Source: Yoonia litorea (GTDB taxonomy: Bacteria > Pseudomonadota > Alphaproteobacteria > Rhodobacterales > Rhodobacteraceae). Taken from it: a DNA stretch of 64,000 bases. This document shows positions 53,329 through 63,914 of this stretch, piece after piece. Position 1 is the first letter of the stretch. Each line of letters begins with the position of its first letter. A model generated the notes under the pieces. The model searched no databases and had not been told where the DNA came from. It saw only the letters and a program-made list of their open reading frames with translations. A program made the position numbers and the translations under genes. The stretch is from NCBI RefSeq assembly GCF_900114675.1, contig NZ_FOZM01000001.1, positions 868,001 to 932,000 on the forward strand, written 5' to 3'.

Positions 53329-53756
53329 ATGATGCTGTTGTGACAGAGGCGCGGCGCTGGCTGGGGACGCCATATCTGCATCAGGCCTCGGTTGCCGGTG
53401 TGGGGTGTGATTGTCTGGGTCTGTTGCGTGGCATTTGGCGTGCACTTTACGGTGCTGAACCCGAAGTGATCCCTGCCTACACGAGCGATTGGTCAGAACC
53501 ACAGGGTGATGAGCAGCTTTACCGCGCAGCCATGCGCCATTTGCGGCGCACAGATGGTGCATGGCAGGAAGGGCAGGTTCTGCTTTTCAGGATGCGCCGC
53601 GGTGCGGTTGCGAAACACCTCGGTGTGCTGAGTGCAACTGGGCCAGCACCGTCTTTTATCCATGCCTATAGCGGACACGGGGTCGTTGAGAGCCCGCTGT
53701 CTGAGCCCTGGCGTCGTCGTGTCAGCGCGCGATTTGAATTTCCTCTGAAAGGTTAG
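53325..53756 (+). CDS. GTA gene g14, NlpC/P60 peptidoglycan peptidase
   Basis: 143 residues. Catalytic Cys30 in GVGCDCLGLLRG, His98 in AKHLGVL, with further His113. RWLGTPYLHQASVAG is the family start. It should cut cell-wall peptides during DNA entry. Ends 3 bp before g15. Confidence 0.93.
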   Translation: MNDAVVTEARRWLGTPYLHQASVAGVGCDCLGLLRGIWRALYGAEPEVIPAYTSDWSEPQGDEQLYRAAMRHLRRTDGAWQEGQVLLFRMRRGAVAKHLGVLSATGPAPSFIHAYSGHGVVESPLSEPWRRRVSARFEFPLKG

Positions 53757-53759
53757 AAT

Positions 53760-56700
53760 ATGGCTACCATTGCACTTTCGGCAGCAGGTATGGCGCTGGG
53801 CGGGTCCGTTGGTGGGTCCGTTCTGGGACTGTCGATGGCAACTATTGGCCGGGCAGCGGGTGCCGCATTGGGTCAAAGAATTGACCAGCAGCTCTTAGGG
53901 CAGGGCAGTGCGGCGGTCGAGACCGGACGGCTCGACGGGTTGCGCCTGACAGGTGCTGCCGAGGGTGCAGATGTTCAGCGCATCTACGGCCGTATGCGTG
54001 TTGCAGGACAGGTCATATGGGCGTCCGAGTTCCGGGAAGAGACGACGACTACCGGCGGTGGTGGCAAAGGGAGCAAACCGGCACCTGTCACGACGAGTTA
54101 CCGCTATACCGTGAGCCTTGCCATCGCATTGTGCGAGGGCGTCCTGTCTCGCGTTGGTCGGGTCTGGGCTGACGGCACCGAGATTTCACCGCAGCAGCTG
54201 AATATGCGGCTCTATCAAGGCACATCTGATCAATTGCCTGATCCCCTCATCGCGGCGATCGAAGGTGACGCATTTGCGCCAGCTTATCGCGGCACCGCCT
54301 ACGTCGTGCTGGAAGACCTGCCTCTCGGTCAGTTCGGGAACCGCATTCCGCATCTGACATTCGAGGTAATGCGCAGTGCTGCGGACGAGGTCTGGGGTGA
54401 CCTGCGCGGTGTCGTCCTTGGCGAAGGAACCGGGGAATACGCGCTTGCCACCAGCCAGCTTCACGGGTGGGGTGCTGACAGCGTCCAATATGCGCTGAAC
54501 ACACACTCCCCCTTGGGTGGAAGTGATTTTGCCGTATCTGTGGACGCATTGGAGGGCGACCTGCCAGCAGTCGACTCGGTTGTCCTACCTGTGGTCTGGT
54601 TTGGCGACGATCTGCGCTGCGCTGTCTGTCAGATTGCGCCGATGGTTGCGGAAGATCTGATCGAGGCCACGGCAATGCCTTGGCGGGTCAGCGGAGTGGA
54701 GCGCGCGGCTGCGAATGTCTTGCCATCCGGAACGGCTGGCACCCCCTCTGACGCGGCAGTGATCGAAGCCATCGCCGATCTAACCCAGCGGGGAAAGCGT
54801 GTGGTGTTGCAACCGCTTCTGAAAATGCGCCAGCAGACCGGCAATGGCCTTCCAGACCCGTGGGGTGAAGACGAGCAGGCTCCAGCGCCTTGGGTTGGCC
54901 GCGTCACCTTGTCAAAAGCGCGTAGTCGGGATGGCACATCTGACAGGTCCCAAATTGCCGCTGATGAGATTGACGCGTTTTTCGGCGACGCTGAAGCTGA
55001 TGACTTTGCCGTCTCAGGGCAGTCGGTCAGTTACACCGGACCTGCGACGGGGGGTTACCGGCAATTGGTTCTGCACTACGCCTTTCTTGCAAGCCAAGCG
55101 GGGGGCGTCGACAGTTTTCTGATTGGGACTGATCTGGCCGGGCTGACACCGGTCCGTGATGATCAGGGTGCCTTTCCAGCGGTGGAGGCGTTGCAACGCC
55201 TTGCCCAAGATGTGCGGCTTATTCTTGGACCAGATTGCCTGATTGGCTATGCCGCTGACGGCGACGAGGCGCTGGGCGACACGCCACCTGGCACAGAAGA
55301 TCGGTTTTTTCCGTTGGACCAGCTTTGGGCAGACAATGAGATCGACTTTGTCGGGATCAATCTGCGTATCCCTTTGGCAGACTGGCGAGAGGGGACAGAC
55401 CATGCCGATGCGCATGCGGGTGTCATCCATAATCCGGCGTATCTGAAAGACAATGTTGCCGGTGGCGAAGGTTATGACTGGATCTATCCCACGCCTGAGG
55501 CGCGTGCCGCGCAACGCAGGGTTCCGGTCATCGACCCCGATGGAGAACACTGGGTTTGGCGCAAGAAAGATTTGCGCGGCTGGTGGGAAAGCGCGCATCA
55601 CCCGCGCGTGGGTGGCGTGCGCAAGACTACGCCAACCGTCTGGACACCACAGGGAAAGCCTTTGTGGTTTACCGCCTACGGCTGTGAAGCGGTCGCGCTT
55701 GGGGCAAACCACCCCGATCCTGTGCGGGACGGCATTGACTTGCCGCAAGGGTCAAACGGGCAGCGCGATGATCTGATGCAGATGCAGTACCTACGGGCCG
55801 TCCGCGACCACTTCTGCGATGCAAACAACAACCCCGTTTCTGACGTCTATGGGGCGCGGATGATTGATCTGGCGCGGTGCCACGCGCGGCATTGGGATGT
55901 GCGCCCGTTCCCGTTTTTTCCAAATGACCGGAATAGCTGGGCGGATGGCGCGAGTTACGAAACCTCAGCTACGTTGAACGGTCGCGCCAGCAGCCGCAGT
56001 CTTGCCTCTGTGGTTGCGGAAATTTGTACGCGTTCCGGTGTGTCCCATTTTGACGTCTCCGCGCTTTATGGCGTCGTGCGCGGATGCCAAGCGCGCGGGG
56101 TGGAGACCGGTCGGGCAGGGTTGCAACCTCTGATGTTGGCCTACGGCTTTGACGCATTCGAGAAGAATGGCGTTCTGGTGTTCCAAAGCCAGTATGATCG
56201 CGCCGGTTTGGTGCTCGATCCTGAAAGGCTCGCAAGAGACCCTGAGACCGATCAGGCACTGCGATCAGTCCGAAATGGAGAGGCAGAGAGAACAGGGCGG
56301 TTACAGATCGGGTTTTTCGATGCTGATGGGGATTATGCGCCGGTCGCCCGCGAAGCCGCCTTGCCGGACGAGACGGACCCGCGCGTTGAGCGAAGCGTCC
56401 TGCCGCTGGCGCTGACCGGTGCCGAGGGCGCGCGCTGTGTGCAGCGGTGGTTGCAGGAAGCACGCGTTCAGCGGGAACATATCGCATTTGCATTGCCGCC
56501 ATCGGCGCAGGGACTTGGTGCAGGTGATCTGGTGCAGCTTGGCGATGCGCATTATCGCATTTCGCGGATAGAAGATGCTAGCACGCGTTCGGTCGAGGCA
56601 GAGCGGGTCATACCGCAGATGCGTGCTATGCATTCAGGTCCCGAGATGTCATCGGGTCTTCGTGCCTCCTATACAGGCCCGGTGCCGGCTAATGTTCTGC

Positions 56701-57608
56701 TGATGGACCTGCCTCTTTTGACAGGGGACGAAATTCCGCATGCGCCGCATGTGGCGGCCTACGGTGCACCCTGGCCCGGAACCGTGGCACTTTATACGGC
56801 AGCGCAGGATAGCGACTATCAGCTTGAGGGTCTTTATGATCAGCCAGCGATGGTTGGCGTCACCGAAACCGCGCTGCCTTCTGCAGCTGTCGGCCTGTGG
56901 CAGCGGGTGAGTTTGCGGGTGCGCTTTGCGCAAGGCTCTTTGAGTTCGGCCACAGCAGAAGCCCTTCTCGGCGGCGCCAACACTATCGCGATTGGGAACG
57001 GTCAAACTGATGGCTGGGAAGTGATGCAATTTCTTAATGCGACGCCTGCGCCTGGTGGATTTGTGCTGTCGGGGTTCTTGCGAGGCCTGAAGGGCACGGG
57101 GTTGCAGATACCGTCAAGCTGGCCGGTTGGAACGCATGTGGTTGTGATTAACGGGGCTCTGCGCCAACTCGATTTGCCGAGCGCAGCGAGAGGGACCGCA
57201 CGGCACTTCAGGTTTGGTCCGGCGACGCAACCCATGACGGACGCGAGTTATCGGTACGTCGCCAACACTTTTGCTGGTGTCGGCCTAAGGCCATACCCGG
57301 TTGTGCATCTACGGGCGCGCGAGATCGCTGGCGATGTGCTTTTGACTTGGGTCAGGTGTACGCGGGTGGATGGTGATCAATGGGACGGGATTGATGTGCC
57401 GCTGGGTGAAGACATCGAATCCTATCTGGTGCGTGTCCGGCAAGGCAATACAATCATCCGCGAAACGACCGTCCCGGACCCAAGTTGGGCTTATACTGCC
57501 GCTATGCGGGCGGCTGACGGCATCGTTGGAAGCTGTGAACTGGGCGTGGCACAGATATCGGCACGCTTTGGGGCCGGTCCGATGAATTATGTCAGCACTG
57601 ATCTATGA
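53760..57608 (+). CDS. GTA gene g15, baseplate megatron / receptor-binding protein
   Basis: 1282-residue baseplate protein. An Ala/Gly-rich hydrophobic N-terminus (MATIALSAAGMALGGSVGGS) is followed by tail-protein domains, a glycoside-hydrolase-like TIM barrel (about 420-740; ADNEIDFVGINLRIPLADWR), and the phage-tail_3 region (about 790-950). C-terminal fibronectin-like segments come last. It recognises or penetrates the recipient envelope. Longest gene of the window, with no stop or frameshift. Confidence 0.93.
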   Translation: MATIALSAAGMALGGSVGGSVLGLSMATIGRAAGAALGQRIDQQLLGQGSAAVETGRLDGLRLTGAAEGADVQRIYGRMRVAGQVIWASEFREETTTTGGGGKGSKPAPVTTSYRYTVSLAIALCEGVLSRVGRVWADGTEISPQQLNMRLYQGTSDQLPDPLIAAIEGDAFAPAYRGTAYVVLEDLPLGQFGNRIPHLTFEVMRSAADEVWGDLRGVVLGEGTGEYALATSQLHGWGADSVQYALNTHSPLGGSDFAVSVDALEGDLPAVDSVVLPVVWFGDDLRCAVCQIAPMVAEDLIEATAMPWRVSGVERAAANVLPSGTAGTPSDAAVIEAIADLTQRGKRVVLQPLLKMRQQTGNGLPDPWGEDEQAPAPWVGRVTLSKARSRDGTSDRSQIAADEIDAFFGDAEADDFAVSGQSVSYTGPATGGYRQLVLHYAFLASQAGGVDSFLIGTDLAGLTPVRDDQGAFPAVEALQRLAQDVRLILGPDCLIGYAADGDEALGDTPPGTEDRFFPLDQLWADNEIDFVGINLRIPLADWREGTDHADAHAGVIHNPAYLKDNVAGGEGYDWIYPTPEARAAQRRVPVIDPDGEHWVWRKKDLRGWWESAHHPRVGGVRKTTPTVWTPQGKPLWFTAYGCEAVALGANHPDPVRDGIDLPQGSNGQRDDLMQMQYLRAVRDHFCDANNNPVSDVYGARMIDLARCHARHWDVRPFPFFPNDRNSWADGASYETSATLNGRASSRSLASVVAEICTRSGVSHFDVSALYGVVRGCQARGVETGRAGLQPLMLAYGFDAFEKNGVLVFQSQYDRAGLVLDPERLARDPETDQALRSVRNGEAERTGRLQIGFFDADGDYAPVAREAALPDETDPRVERSVLPLALTGAEGARCVQRWLQEARVQREHIAFALPPSAQGLGAGDLVQLGDAHYRISRIEDASTRSVEAERVIPQMRAMHSGPEMSSGLRASYTGPVPANVLLMDLPLLTGDEIPHAPHVAAYGAPWPGTVALYTAAQDSDYQLEGLYDQPAMVGVTETALPSAAVGLWQRVSLRVRFAQGSLSSATAEALLGGANTIAIGNGQTDGWEVMQFLNATPAPGGFVLSGFLRGLKGTGLQIPSSWPVGTHVVVINGALRQLDLPSAARGTARHFRFGPATQPMTDASYRYVANTFAGVGLRPYPVVHLRAREIAGDVLLTWVRCTRVDGDQWDGIDVPLGEDIESYLVRVRQGNTIIRETTVPDPSWAYTAAMRAADGIVGSCELGVAQISARFGAGPMNYVSTDL

Positions 57609-57904
57609 GACCTGTGACACTGGCTGATCTGGAAGTTGCGGTGCGGGCGATTGTGCGTCACCCGCAGGAGGACCGGGAGGCGTTTGCGGTCAAGCTGCTG
57701 GGTGATGCCGCAATCGCGGACAGCTTTCGCGCAAAGACAGGCAAGTTGCATCCGTCTTTTGGCGCGGGGACCCTGATGTCAGCGGCTATGCAGCACCCGC
57801 TTGCTGCTAGGCCAGAATGGGCTAAGCCGGAAACTCTGGCGGCATTAGGCTTCGTTTTGAAGGGTTTAGACGCAAAATACGGTCAATCACAAAATGTGAA
57901 ATAG
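57605..57904 (+). CDS. Small GTA-trailing protein
   Basis: 99 residues, soluble: MRPVTLADLEVAVRAIVRHP, then FAVKLLGDAAIADSFRAKTGKLHP and ALGFVLKGLDAKYG. It starts inside the g15 stop (ATGA), so it belongs to the GTA transcript. It resembles a small family seen after g15 in Rhodobacterales (DUF7742, from memory). No motif reveals a function. Confidence 0.75.
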   Translation: MRPVTLADLEVAVRAIVRHPQEDREAFAVKLLGDAAIADSFRAKTGKLHPSFGAGTLMSAAMQHPLAARPEWAKPETLAALGFVLKGLDAKYGQSQNVK

Positions 57905-57982
57905 CAGATCACAGGTTTATTCTTGGCTTGCAGCCCCTATGTGCATTACACCAAAGGCCCAAAGTGATGCGAGGAGCGCGCC

Positions 57983-58792
57983 ATGCCACAAGTCCAGCCG
58001 AACCTGACCCAGCTTGACCCTGTCTGGCACCGGATTTGTGCCGAGGCAGAGGAAGCCGTGGCGAAAGAGCCGCTGATGGGTGGTTTGATCCACGCGGGGA
58101 TTTTGCATCATAAATCACTTGAAGGGGCATTGGCCTACCGGATTTCGATGAAACTGGGATCGCCGGAAATGTCGGAGCAAATCCTGCGCGAGATTGCTGA
58201 TGAGGCCTATCGTACCTCACCTGAACTCGTCGAGGCCGCGAGGGCCGATTTGGTTGCGACTTACGACCGCGATCCTGCCTGCCACCGGTTGATGAAACCA
58301 CTCTTGTTCTTCAAAGGGTATCAGGCCGTGCAGTCTTACCGTCTGGCGCATTGGCTCTACCAGCGGGATCGTAAGGATATGGCCTATTTCATCCAGATGC
58401 GGACGTCGGAAATGTTCGGTGTTGATATCCATCCGGCGGCACGGATTGGTAAAGGTATCATGATCGACCACGCCCACTCAATCGTTGTCGGCGAGACAGC
58501 GGTTGTCGGTGATAATGTGTCGATGCTGCATTCCGTGACGCTTGGCGGAACGGGCAAAGAGGACGATGACCGTCATCCCAAGATCGGGAACGGTGTCCTC
58601 ATTGGTGCCGGTGCCCATGTGCTTGGCAACATCAAGATCGGTGATTGCAGCCGCATCGCGGCAGGATCCGTCGTGCTGGAGGCCGTACCGGCCAAAAAGA
58701 CCGTCGCCGGTGTTCCAGCGAAGATCGTCGGCGAAGCAGGCTGTTCGCAGCCGTCTCTGACCATGGACCAGATCCTGAAAACGGTGATGTAG
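57983..58792 (+). CDS. cysE: Serine O-acetyltransferase
   Basis: First step of cysteine synthesis, acetylating serine with acetyl-CoA. 269 residues: helical N-domain, then a left-handed beta-helix with hexapeptide repeats (GVDIHPAARIGKGIMIDHAHSIVVGE in outline) and catalytic His residues in DHAHS and MLHSVTLGG. C-terminal Ile-rich tail is short here. ATG at 57983; AGGAG upstream. It stands 78 bp after the GTA cluster, on the same strand. Confidence 0.96.
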   Translation: MPQVQPNLTQLDPVWHRICAEAEEAVAKEPLMGGLIHAGILHHKSLEGALAYRISMKLGSPEMSEQILREIADEAYRTSPELVEAARADLVATYDRDPACHRLMKPLLFFKGYQAVQSYRLAHWLYQRDRKDMAYFIQMRTSEMFGVDIHPAARIGKGIMIDHAHSIVVGETAVVGDNVSMLHSVTLGGTGKEDDDRHPKIGNGVLIGAGAHVLGNIKIGDCSRIAAGSVVLEAVPAKKTVAGVPAKIVGEAGCSQPSLTMDQILKTVM

Positions 58793-58920
58793 GCCTGCCG
58801 TTCTGATCGCGGTGGCGCACCTCTTTGAGAGGGAAGATGCCTCCGGCGGGGATATTTTGGGGCCGGTATTAAAGTTAGACGCGGCAAGCCTCATCGCACT
58901 GACCGCCAGTCGTAGAAACA

Positions 58921-58948
58921 AAAACGCCGGCTCGAAGGCCGGCGTTTT
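58921..58948. terminator. Bidirectional terminator between cysE and pdhC
   Basis: AAAACGCCGGC / GCCGGCGTTTT 11 bp stem with a 6-base loop. A and T runs on both sides; 17 bp after the pdhC stop. Confidence 0.92.
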
Positions 58949-58965
58949 CTTTCTATTTTCATGCT

Positions 58966-60306
58966 TTAGGCGAGCATGGTCATCGGGTTTTCAAGGTTGT
59001 CCTTGATCGCCTGCAACAGATTCGCGCCAAGCGCACCGTCGATCACACGGTGATCGACCGAGAGCGTCGTTGACATGACCGTGCCGACCGTCAATTCGCC
59101 ATCGGCACCCACAATCGGCTTTTTCACACCCGCACCGACGGCGAGGATGGCCGCATGTGGCGGGTTGATGATCGCATCAAAGTTATCGATACCGAACATG
59201 CCGAGGTTCGAAATCGCAAAGCTGCCGCCCTGATATTCATGCGGGGCCAGTTTGCGGTCGCGAGCACGCGAGGCGAGGTCCTTCATCTCTGCCGACAGGG
59301 CGGAGAGGGACTTCATTTCTGCGTCCTTCAGGACCGGCGTGAACAGGCCGCCTTCGATCGCGACAGCGACAGCAACGTCGGATTTTTCAAACTTCAACGT
59401 GCGGTCGCCCGCCCAGACGGCATTCGCCTCAGGCACCTGCTGGAGGGCCAACGCGCAGGCTTTGATGATGAAGTCGTTGACCGACAGCTTTACGCCGCGC
59501 GGTTCGAGCTGTTTGTTTAGCTGGCTGCGGAACTTCAACAGATCGTCCAGCATGATATCGCGGCGCAGATAGAAGTGCGGCACGGATTGCTTGGCCTCGG
59601 TCAGGCGGGCGGCGATGGTTTTGCGCATGCCGTCGAGTTTGACCTCTTCGAAGGGGCGGCCGTCGTACATCTTGACCACTGCGTCTGTCGACGGGCCCGC
59701 TGCCATTGCAGCCCCAGCAGGTGTCGCCGCGGCAGGCGCATCGGCCTTTGCAGCCGGTTCAGCCGCTGTCTTCGCGCCAGGTTTCGCGTTCTCGACATCG
59801 GCCTTGATGATGCGCCCGTGCGGGCCGGAGCCTTTGATGTCTTTCAGATCAAGGCCCTTGTCGGCTGCAATACGGCGGGCGAGTGGTGTTGCAAAAATCC
59901 GCTCACCATCTTTCGAGGGTGCCGAAGGTGCAGGGGTCGCGTCTGTCTCGCCGCGGCCGTAGCCCTTCTCGGGTGCGGTCTTGTCGCTTGCTTCTGCCGG
60001 GGCAGCATTGGAAGAGGCATCATCGGATTTGCTCGGCGTTTCGCCGATATCATCCGCGCTCTCGCCGTCCTCAAGCAGAATGGCGATCACATCGTTGACC
60101 TTCACGCCTTCGGTGCCTTCGGCCACGATAATCTTGCCGATTGTGCCTTCGTCGACGGCCTCGAACTCCATGGTGGCCTTATCGGTCTCAATCTCGGCCA
60201 TGACATCGCCGGACGATACGGTGTCACCTTCTTTGACGAGCCATTTGGCCAGCGTGCCTTCCTCCATTGTGGGGGACAGGGCGGGCATCAGGATTTCTGT
60301 TGGCAT
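58966..60306 (-). CDS. pdhC: Pyruvate dehydrogenase E2, dihydrolipoyl acetyltransferase
   Basis: Core of the pyruvate dehydrogenase complex, 446 residues. One N-terminal lipoyl domain with lysine in [14 protein letters not shown], a Pro/Ala linker, a peripheral-subunit-binding domain ([17 protein letters not shown]) and the catalytic domain ending with [10 protein letters not shown] (active His). It follows pdhB by 12 bp. Its lipoyl domain is closely alike that fused to pdhB. Confidence 0.97.
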   Translation of the reverse strand: MPTEILMPALSPTMEEGTLAKWLVKEGDTVSSGDVMAEIETDKATMEFEAVDEGTIGKIIVAEGTEGVKVNDVIAILLEDGESADDIGETPSKSDDASSNAAPAEASDKTAPEKGYGRGETDATPAPSAPSKDGERIFATPLARRIAADKGLDLKDIKGSGPHGRIIKADVENAKPGAKTAAEPAAKADAPAAATPAGAAMAAGPSTDAVVKMYDGRPFEEVKLDGMRKTIAARLTEAKQSVPHFYLRRDIMLDDLLKFRSQLNKQLEPRGVKLSVNDFIIKACALALQQVPEANAVWAGDRTLKFEKSDVAVAVAIEGGLFTPVLKDAEMKSLSALSAEMKDLASRARDRKLAPHEYQGGSFAISNLGMFGIDNFDAIINPPHAAILAVGAGVKKPIVGADGELTVGTVMSTTLSVDHRVIDGALGANLLQAIKDNLENPMTMLA

Positions 60307-60318
60307 TGCTCTGGCTCC

Positions 60319-61695
60319 TTAACGGTAGGTGACTTGTTTCACGGCGTCGATGACTTCGGCGGTCGTGACAAGCGCGTGCTTTTCAAGGTTTGCGGCATAA
60401 GGCATTGGCACATCCTTGCCGGTGCAGTTGATCACGGGTGCGTCTAGGTAGTCGAATGCCTCTTGCATGATCACGCTGGAGATGTAGTTGCCAACGCTGC
60501 CCTGCGGCCAGCCTTCTTCGACTGTGACGCAGCGGTTTGTCTTGCGCACAGAGTTCAGGATCGTCGCGGTGTCCATCGGGCGCAGCGAGCGCAGGTTGAT
60601 GACCTCGGCGTTGATGCCGTCCTCGGCAAGTTTCTCTGCCGCTTCCAGCGCGTAGGTCATGCCGATACCGAAGCTGACGATGGTCACGTCATCACCGGCG
60701 CGTTCGATCTTGGCCTTGCCGAAGGGAATGGTGAAATCATCCATGACCGGCACGTCAAAAGATTTGCCGTAGAGGATTTCGTTTTCGAGGAAGATCACAG
60801 GGTTCGGGTCGCGGATTGCGGTCTTCATCAGACCTTTCGCGTCAGCAGCTGAGTAGGGCATCACGACCTTAAGGCCCGGCACCTGCATATACCATGCGGC
60901 GTAGTCCTGAGAGTGCTGCGCACCCACGCGGGCAGCAGCACCGTTCGGGCCACGGAAGACCATCGGAGCACCCATCTGACCACCTGACATGTAGAGTGTC
61001 TTGGCGGCAGAGTTGATAATGTGGTCAATGGCTTGCATGGCGAAGTTGAAAGTCATGAATTCGACAATCGGCTTCAGGCCGCCAAAGGCCGCACCCACAC
61101 CGATCCCGGCAAATCCATGCTCTGTGATGGGGGTGTCGATCACGCGCTTGGCGCCGAATTCGTCCAGCAAACCTTGGGAAATCTTGTAGGCGCCTTGGTA
61201 CTCGGCCACTTCCTCACCCATGAGGAACACGTCCTCGTCGCGGCGCATTTCCTCGGCCATGGCATCACGGAGCGCCTCGCGCACGGTCGTTTGCTTGACC
61301 TCGACATCCGCATCCCAGTCAGGGGTCGTGTCGGCCATTGGTGCGGCAGGAATTGTTGAGGCCGGCGCCTCGGCATGTTCGGCTTCGGGCGCTTCTGCTT
61401 CGGCCTCATCCTCTTTCGCAGCAGGGGACGCGCCTTCGGCAGGAACGTCTTCGCCTTCTTCTACAAGGATTGCGATCGGTGTATTCACCTTCACGCCTTC
61501 GGTGCCTTCGGCGATCAGAATTTTGCCGACGATCCCTTCATCGACAGCTTCGAATTCCATCGTGGCCTTGTCGGTTTCGATTTCAGCCATGATATCGCCG
61601 GAAGAGACGGTGTCGCCTTCTTTCACGAGCCATTTGGCCAATGTGCCTTCTTCCATCGTGGGCGAAAGGGCGGGCATAAGAATTTCGGTTGCCAT
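60319..61695 (-). CDS. pdhB: Pyruvate dehydrogenase E1 beta with lipoyl domain
   Basis: 458 residues: an N-terminal lipoyl domain (about 1-80, lysine in [14 protein letters not shown]), an Ala/Glu/Pro-rich linker, then the E1-beta transketolase-like part ([45 protein letters not shown], both outlined). The lipoyl fusion is a known alphaproteobacterial trait. The ATG at 61695 lies 4 bp after pdhA. Confidence 0.96.
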   Translation of the reverse strand: MATEILMPALSPTMEEGTLAKWLVKEGDTVSSGDIMAEIETDKATMEFEAVDEGIVGKILIAEGTEGVKVNTPIAILVEEGEDVPAEGASPAAKEDEAEAEAPEAEHAEAPASTIPAAPMADTTPDWDADVEVKQTTVREALRDAMAEEMRRDEDVFLMGEEVAEYQGAYKISQGLLDEFGAKRVIDTPITEHGFAGIGVGAAFGGLKPIVEFMTFNFAMQAIDHIINSAAKTLYMSGGQMGAPMVFRGPNGAAARVGAQHSQDYAAWYMQVPGLKVVMPYSAADAKGLMKTAIRDPNPVIFLENEILYGKSFDVPVMDDFTIPFGKAKIERAGDDVTIVSFGIGMTYALEAAEKLAEDGINAEVINLRSLRPMDTATILNSVRKTNRCVTVEEGWPQGSVGNYISSVIMQEAFDYLDAPVINCTGKDVPMPYAANLEKHALVTTAEVIDAVKQVTYR

Positions 61696-61699
61696 GTCT

Positions 61700-62710
61700 T
61701 TAGGCCTCTTGCGGAATTTCGGTTGCGTAGATGTCGGTCCAAAGCTCATCCAGATGCGGCTCGGGGCTCTCTTTCGAGAACTCGGCAGCGTCATTGACGA
61801 TTGCCTTGATTTCCTTGTCGATGGCCTTGAGGTCATCATCTGTCGCGTGTTTGCCGGTCAGCAGCATATCGCGGACCTGTTCGATCGGGTCGCGCTCGTC
61901 ACGCATTTTCTGCACTTCTTCGCGGGTCCGGTATTTTGCAGGGTCCGACATGGAATGGCCGCGATAGCGGTATGTCTTGACCTCAAGAATGTAGGGGCCT
62001 TTGCCGGAGCGGCAGTGGGCCACCGCGCGTTCGCCAGCTTCTTTCACAGCGAGGACGTTCATGCCGTCGACTTCTTCACCTTTGATGCCGTAGGCGGCTC
62101 CGCGTTCCCACAATGAAGGGGATTTGGTGGAGCGTTTGACGGATGTCCCCATGGCGTACTGGTTGTTCTCAATTACGAAAACGACCGGCAAATCCCACAG
62201 TTGCGCCATGTTGTATGTCTCATAGACCTGACCCTGGTTGGCAGCACCGTCACCAAAGTAGGTGAAGGTCACGCGGTCATTGCCTTTGTATTTGTCAGAA
62301 AACGCCAGTCCTGCACCCAGTGGCACCTGTGCTGCGACGATCCCGTGACCGCCGTAAAAGTGCTTCTCTTTCGAGAACATGTGCATCGAGCCACCCTTAC
62401 CTTTAGAGTAGCCCCCTTCGCGGCCGGTCAATTCGGCCATCACACCTTTGGGGTCCATGCCGCAGGCGAGCATATGCCCGTGGTCACGGTAGGATGTAAC
62501 GCGCTTGTCGCCTTCTTCGGCGGCAGCTTCCAGTCCGACGACGACCGCTTCCTGACCGATGTAGAGGTGGCAGAAACCACCGATAAGCCCCATGCCGTAA
62601 AGCTGGCCTGCCTTTTCTTCAAAGCGCCGGATGAGCAGCATTTCTCGATAATGTCCGAGCAGTTCCTCTGCCGAGACGTTGGGTTTTGCGGCGGCCTTCT
62701 TTGGCGGCAT
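61700..62710 (-). CDS. pdhA: Pyruvate dehydrogenase E1 alpha
   Basis: 336 residues, thiamine diphosphate-dependent. [17 protein letters not shown] carries the cofactor motif (GDG...N), and the phosphorylation-loop region [15 protein letters not shown] is intact. The ATG at 62710 is 7 bases from GGAGGA; the one at 62716 abuts it. First gene of the pdhABC operon. Confidence 0.97.
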   Translation of the reverse strand: MPPKKAAAKPNVSAEELLGHYREMLLIRRFEEKAGQLYGMGLIGGFCHLYIGQEAVVVGLEAAAEEGDKRVTSYRDHGHMLACGMDPKGVMAELTGREGGYSKGKGGSMHMFSKEKHFYGGHGIVAAQVPLGAGLAFSDKYKGNDRVTFTYFGDGAANQGQVYETYNMAQLWDLPVVFVIENNQYAMGTSVKRSTKSPSLWERGAAYGIKGEEVDGMNVLAVKEAGERAVAHCRSGKGPYILEVKTYRYRGHSMSDPAKYRTREEVQKMRDERDPIEQVRDMLLTGKHATDDDLKAIDKEIKAIVNDAAEFSKESPEPHLDELWTDIYATEIPQEA

Positions 62711-62850
62711 GTGCATTCCTCCAGCGAAATCTCAAATAGTTTAGTATTAAACCATTCCTTATCCTATGCGTTCCAAAAATGCGAGTGGCAATGTGACGTC
62801 CGGTCACAAGTCAGCGGAATAGCCGTGTTGCGTCTGGTGACTGACTGGAA

Positions 62851-63150
62851 TTAGCGGATGACGATTTCGTCGGCGCGGATCAAGCCAAGGACATTGCGCG
62901 CCTGTTGATCCAAAAGGTCCAGATCGAGAAAACGATCCGACAGCCGTGCTGTCAGGTTTTCCATTTCGGCGACCTCTGATTGCAGCGCGGCGAGTTCCTG
63001 GCGCAGCGCATCGCCTTCGGCATTGACCTCGATCCGCTTGAACAGGCCGTAGTCCCCTTGCACAGCGGCAAAGGTGAAATACACCCCCAGCATGATCATG
63101 CCGAGATAGTAAAATAGCGCGCCTAGCTGGGTGCCACTGCGTCGGATCAT
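62851..63150 (-). CDS. ftsB: FtsB/DivIC-like septum formation initiator
   Basis: 99 residues: a membrane helix (LGALFYYLGMIMLGVYFTFAAV, about 9-30), then a leucine-zipper coiled coil (EGDALRQELAALQSEVAEMENL) and a C-terminal DLLDQQARNVLGLIRADEIVIR typical of FtsB-type proteins of alphaproteobacteria. Part of the division-site complex with FtsL and FtsQ. Own unit upstream of pdhA. Confidence 0.88.
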   Translation of the reverse strand: MIRRSGTQLGALFYYLGMIMLGVYFTFAAVQGDYGLFKRIEVNAEGDALRQELAALQSEVAEMENLTARLSDRFLDLDLLDQQARNVLGLIRADEIVIR

Positions 63151-63376
63151 CGGTCTGCCTCTTGTGTCGCCTCTGACGGGCAACTGGAAAGAGAATCGCA
63201 TATTTGAATCGCAAAGGGAATCCCTTGTGCAGAAAAAACTAGGCCAGCGGGCCATATTATATTGACCGAACCGGACGCGACAGATCACGATAAGAGTCAG
63301 GCTTGATGGAAGAGCGTTATCGTTGCTGACCGGCCATTCAGCGCAAGATCGCGCATTGTCCGACGGAGAGAGTGAA

Positions 63377-63910
63377 ATGCCCAAGGAAATCACCGTTACG
63401 GTTTGCGACACACTGCCCGAGAAGGCGGACCTCAACGACGTCCTGTCCCAGTATTACACGCTCATCGTCAAGCGCATGACTGACATGGGATTTGCAATCG
63501 ATCCTTCGGCCCCCGAGAGCGCCTTGGCGGAGTTCTGGGCGAATGTTGATGACTATATGCCACCAAAGGGATGCCTTGTGATTGCCCGCGACGCGCAGGG
63601 CATCACGGTCGGATGCGGTATGCTCAAGACACTCGACGACGAAACCGGCGAGCTCAAGCGGGTCTTTGTGACCGAGGCCGCGCGTGGCACAGGGACAGGC
63701 CGCAAGATCATTGAACTGCGGGAGGCCGTGGCACGGCAAATGGGTCTAAAGCGCCTTGTTGCCGATACGCTGACCCCGAATGTCGAAATGCGAAACCTCT
63801 ATCCCAAACTGGGATTTCGTGAGGTCTTAGAACCGATAGAAACGACGACCTACCGCGATCAGCATATGCTGCGCGACCATCTCCATTACTTCGTCAAAGA
63901 TCTGACCTGA
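63377..63910 (+). CDS. GNAT family N-acetyltransferase
   Basis: 177 residues with the GNAT fold: acceptor part first (YYTLIVKRMTDMGFAID), then the acetyl-CoA motif RVFVTEAARGTGTGRKIIEL with R/Q-x-x-G-x-G pattern, and MRNLYPKLGFREV. The substrate is unknown. GGAGAG precedes the ATG at 63377. Converges with the partial gene that follows. Confidence 0.88.
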   Translation: MPKEITVTVCDTLPEKADLNDVLSQYYTLIVKRMTDMGFAIDPSAPESALAEFWANVDDYMPPKGCLVIARDAQGITVGCGMLKTLDDETGELKRVFVTEAARGTGTGRKIIELREAVARQMGLKRLVADTLTPNVEMRNLYPKLGFREVLEPIETTTYRDQHMLRDHLHYFVKDLT

Positions 63911-63914
63911 GGCT

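Larger units (their letters stand above)
43863..57904 (+). mobile_element. Gene transfer agent structural gene cluster
   Basis: A domesticated prophage-like block with the same gene order as the Rhodobacter capsulatus GTA: g1 to g15 on one strand, with many 1-8 bp overlaps, and no integrase, repressor, replication or lysis gene. It has its own upstream region (43767-43862) after the mltG terminator. I found no frameshift or stop in any gene, so it looks functional. Lysis, head-spike and master-regulator genes known elsewhere are not in this window. Confidence 0.93.

Noticed and set aside
43711-57982. Phage attachment sites flanking the GTA cluster
   Set aside because: No direct repeat was seen between the two flanks, and no tRNA or integrase is adjacent.
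59575-62116. Long plus-strand frames opposite pdhC, pdhB and pdhA
   Set aside because: Mirror images of the two lipoyl domains and linkers (Ser/Ala/Arg rich); the pdh genes explain the region.
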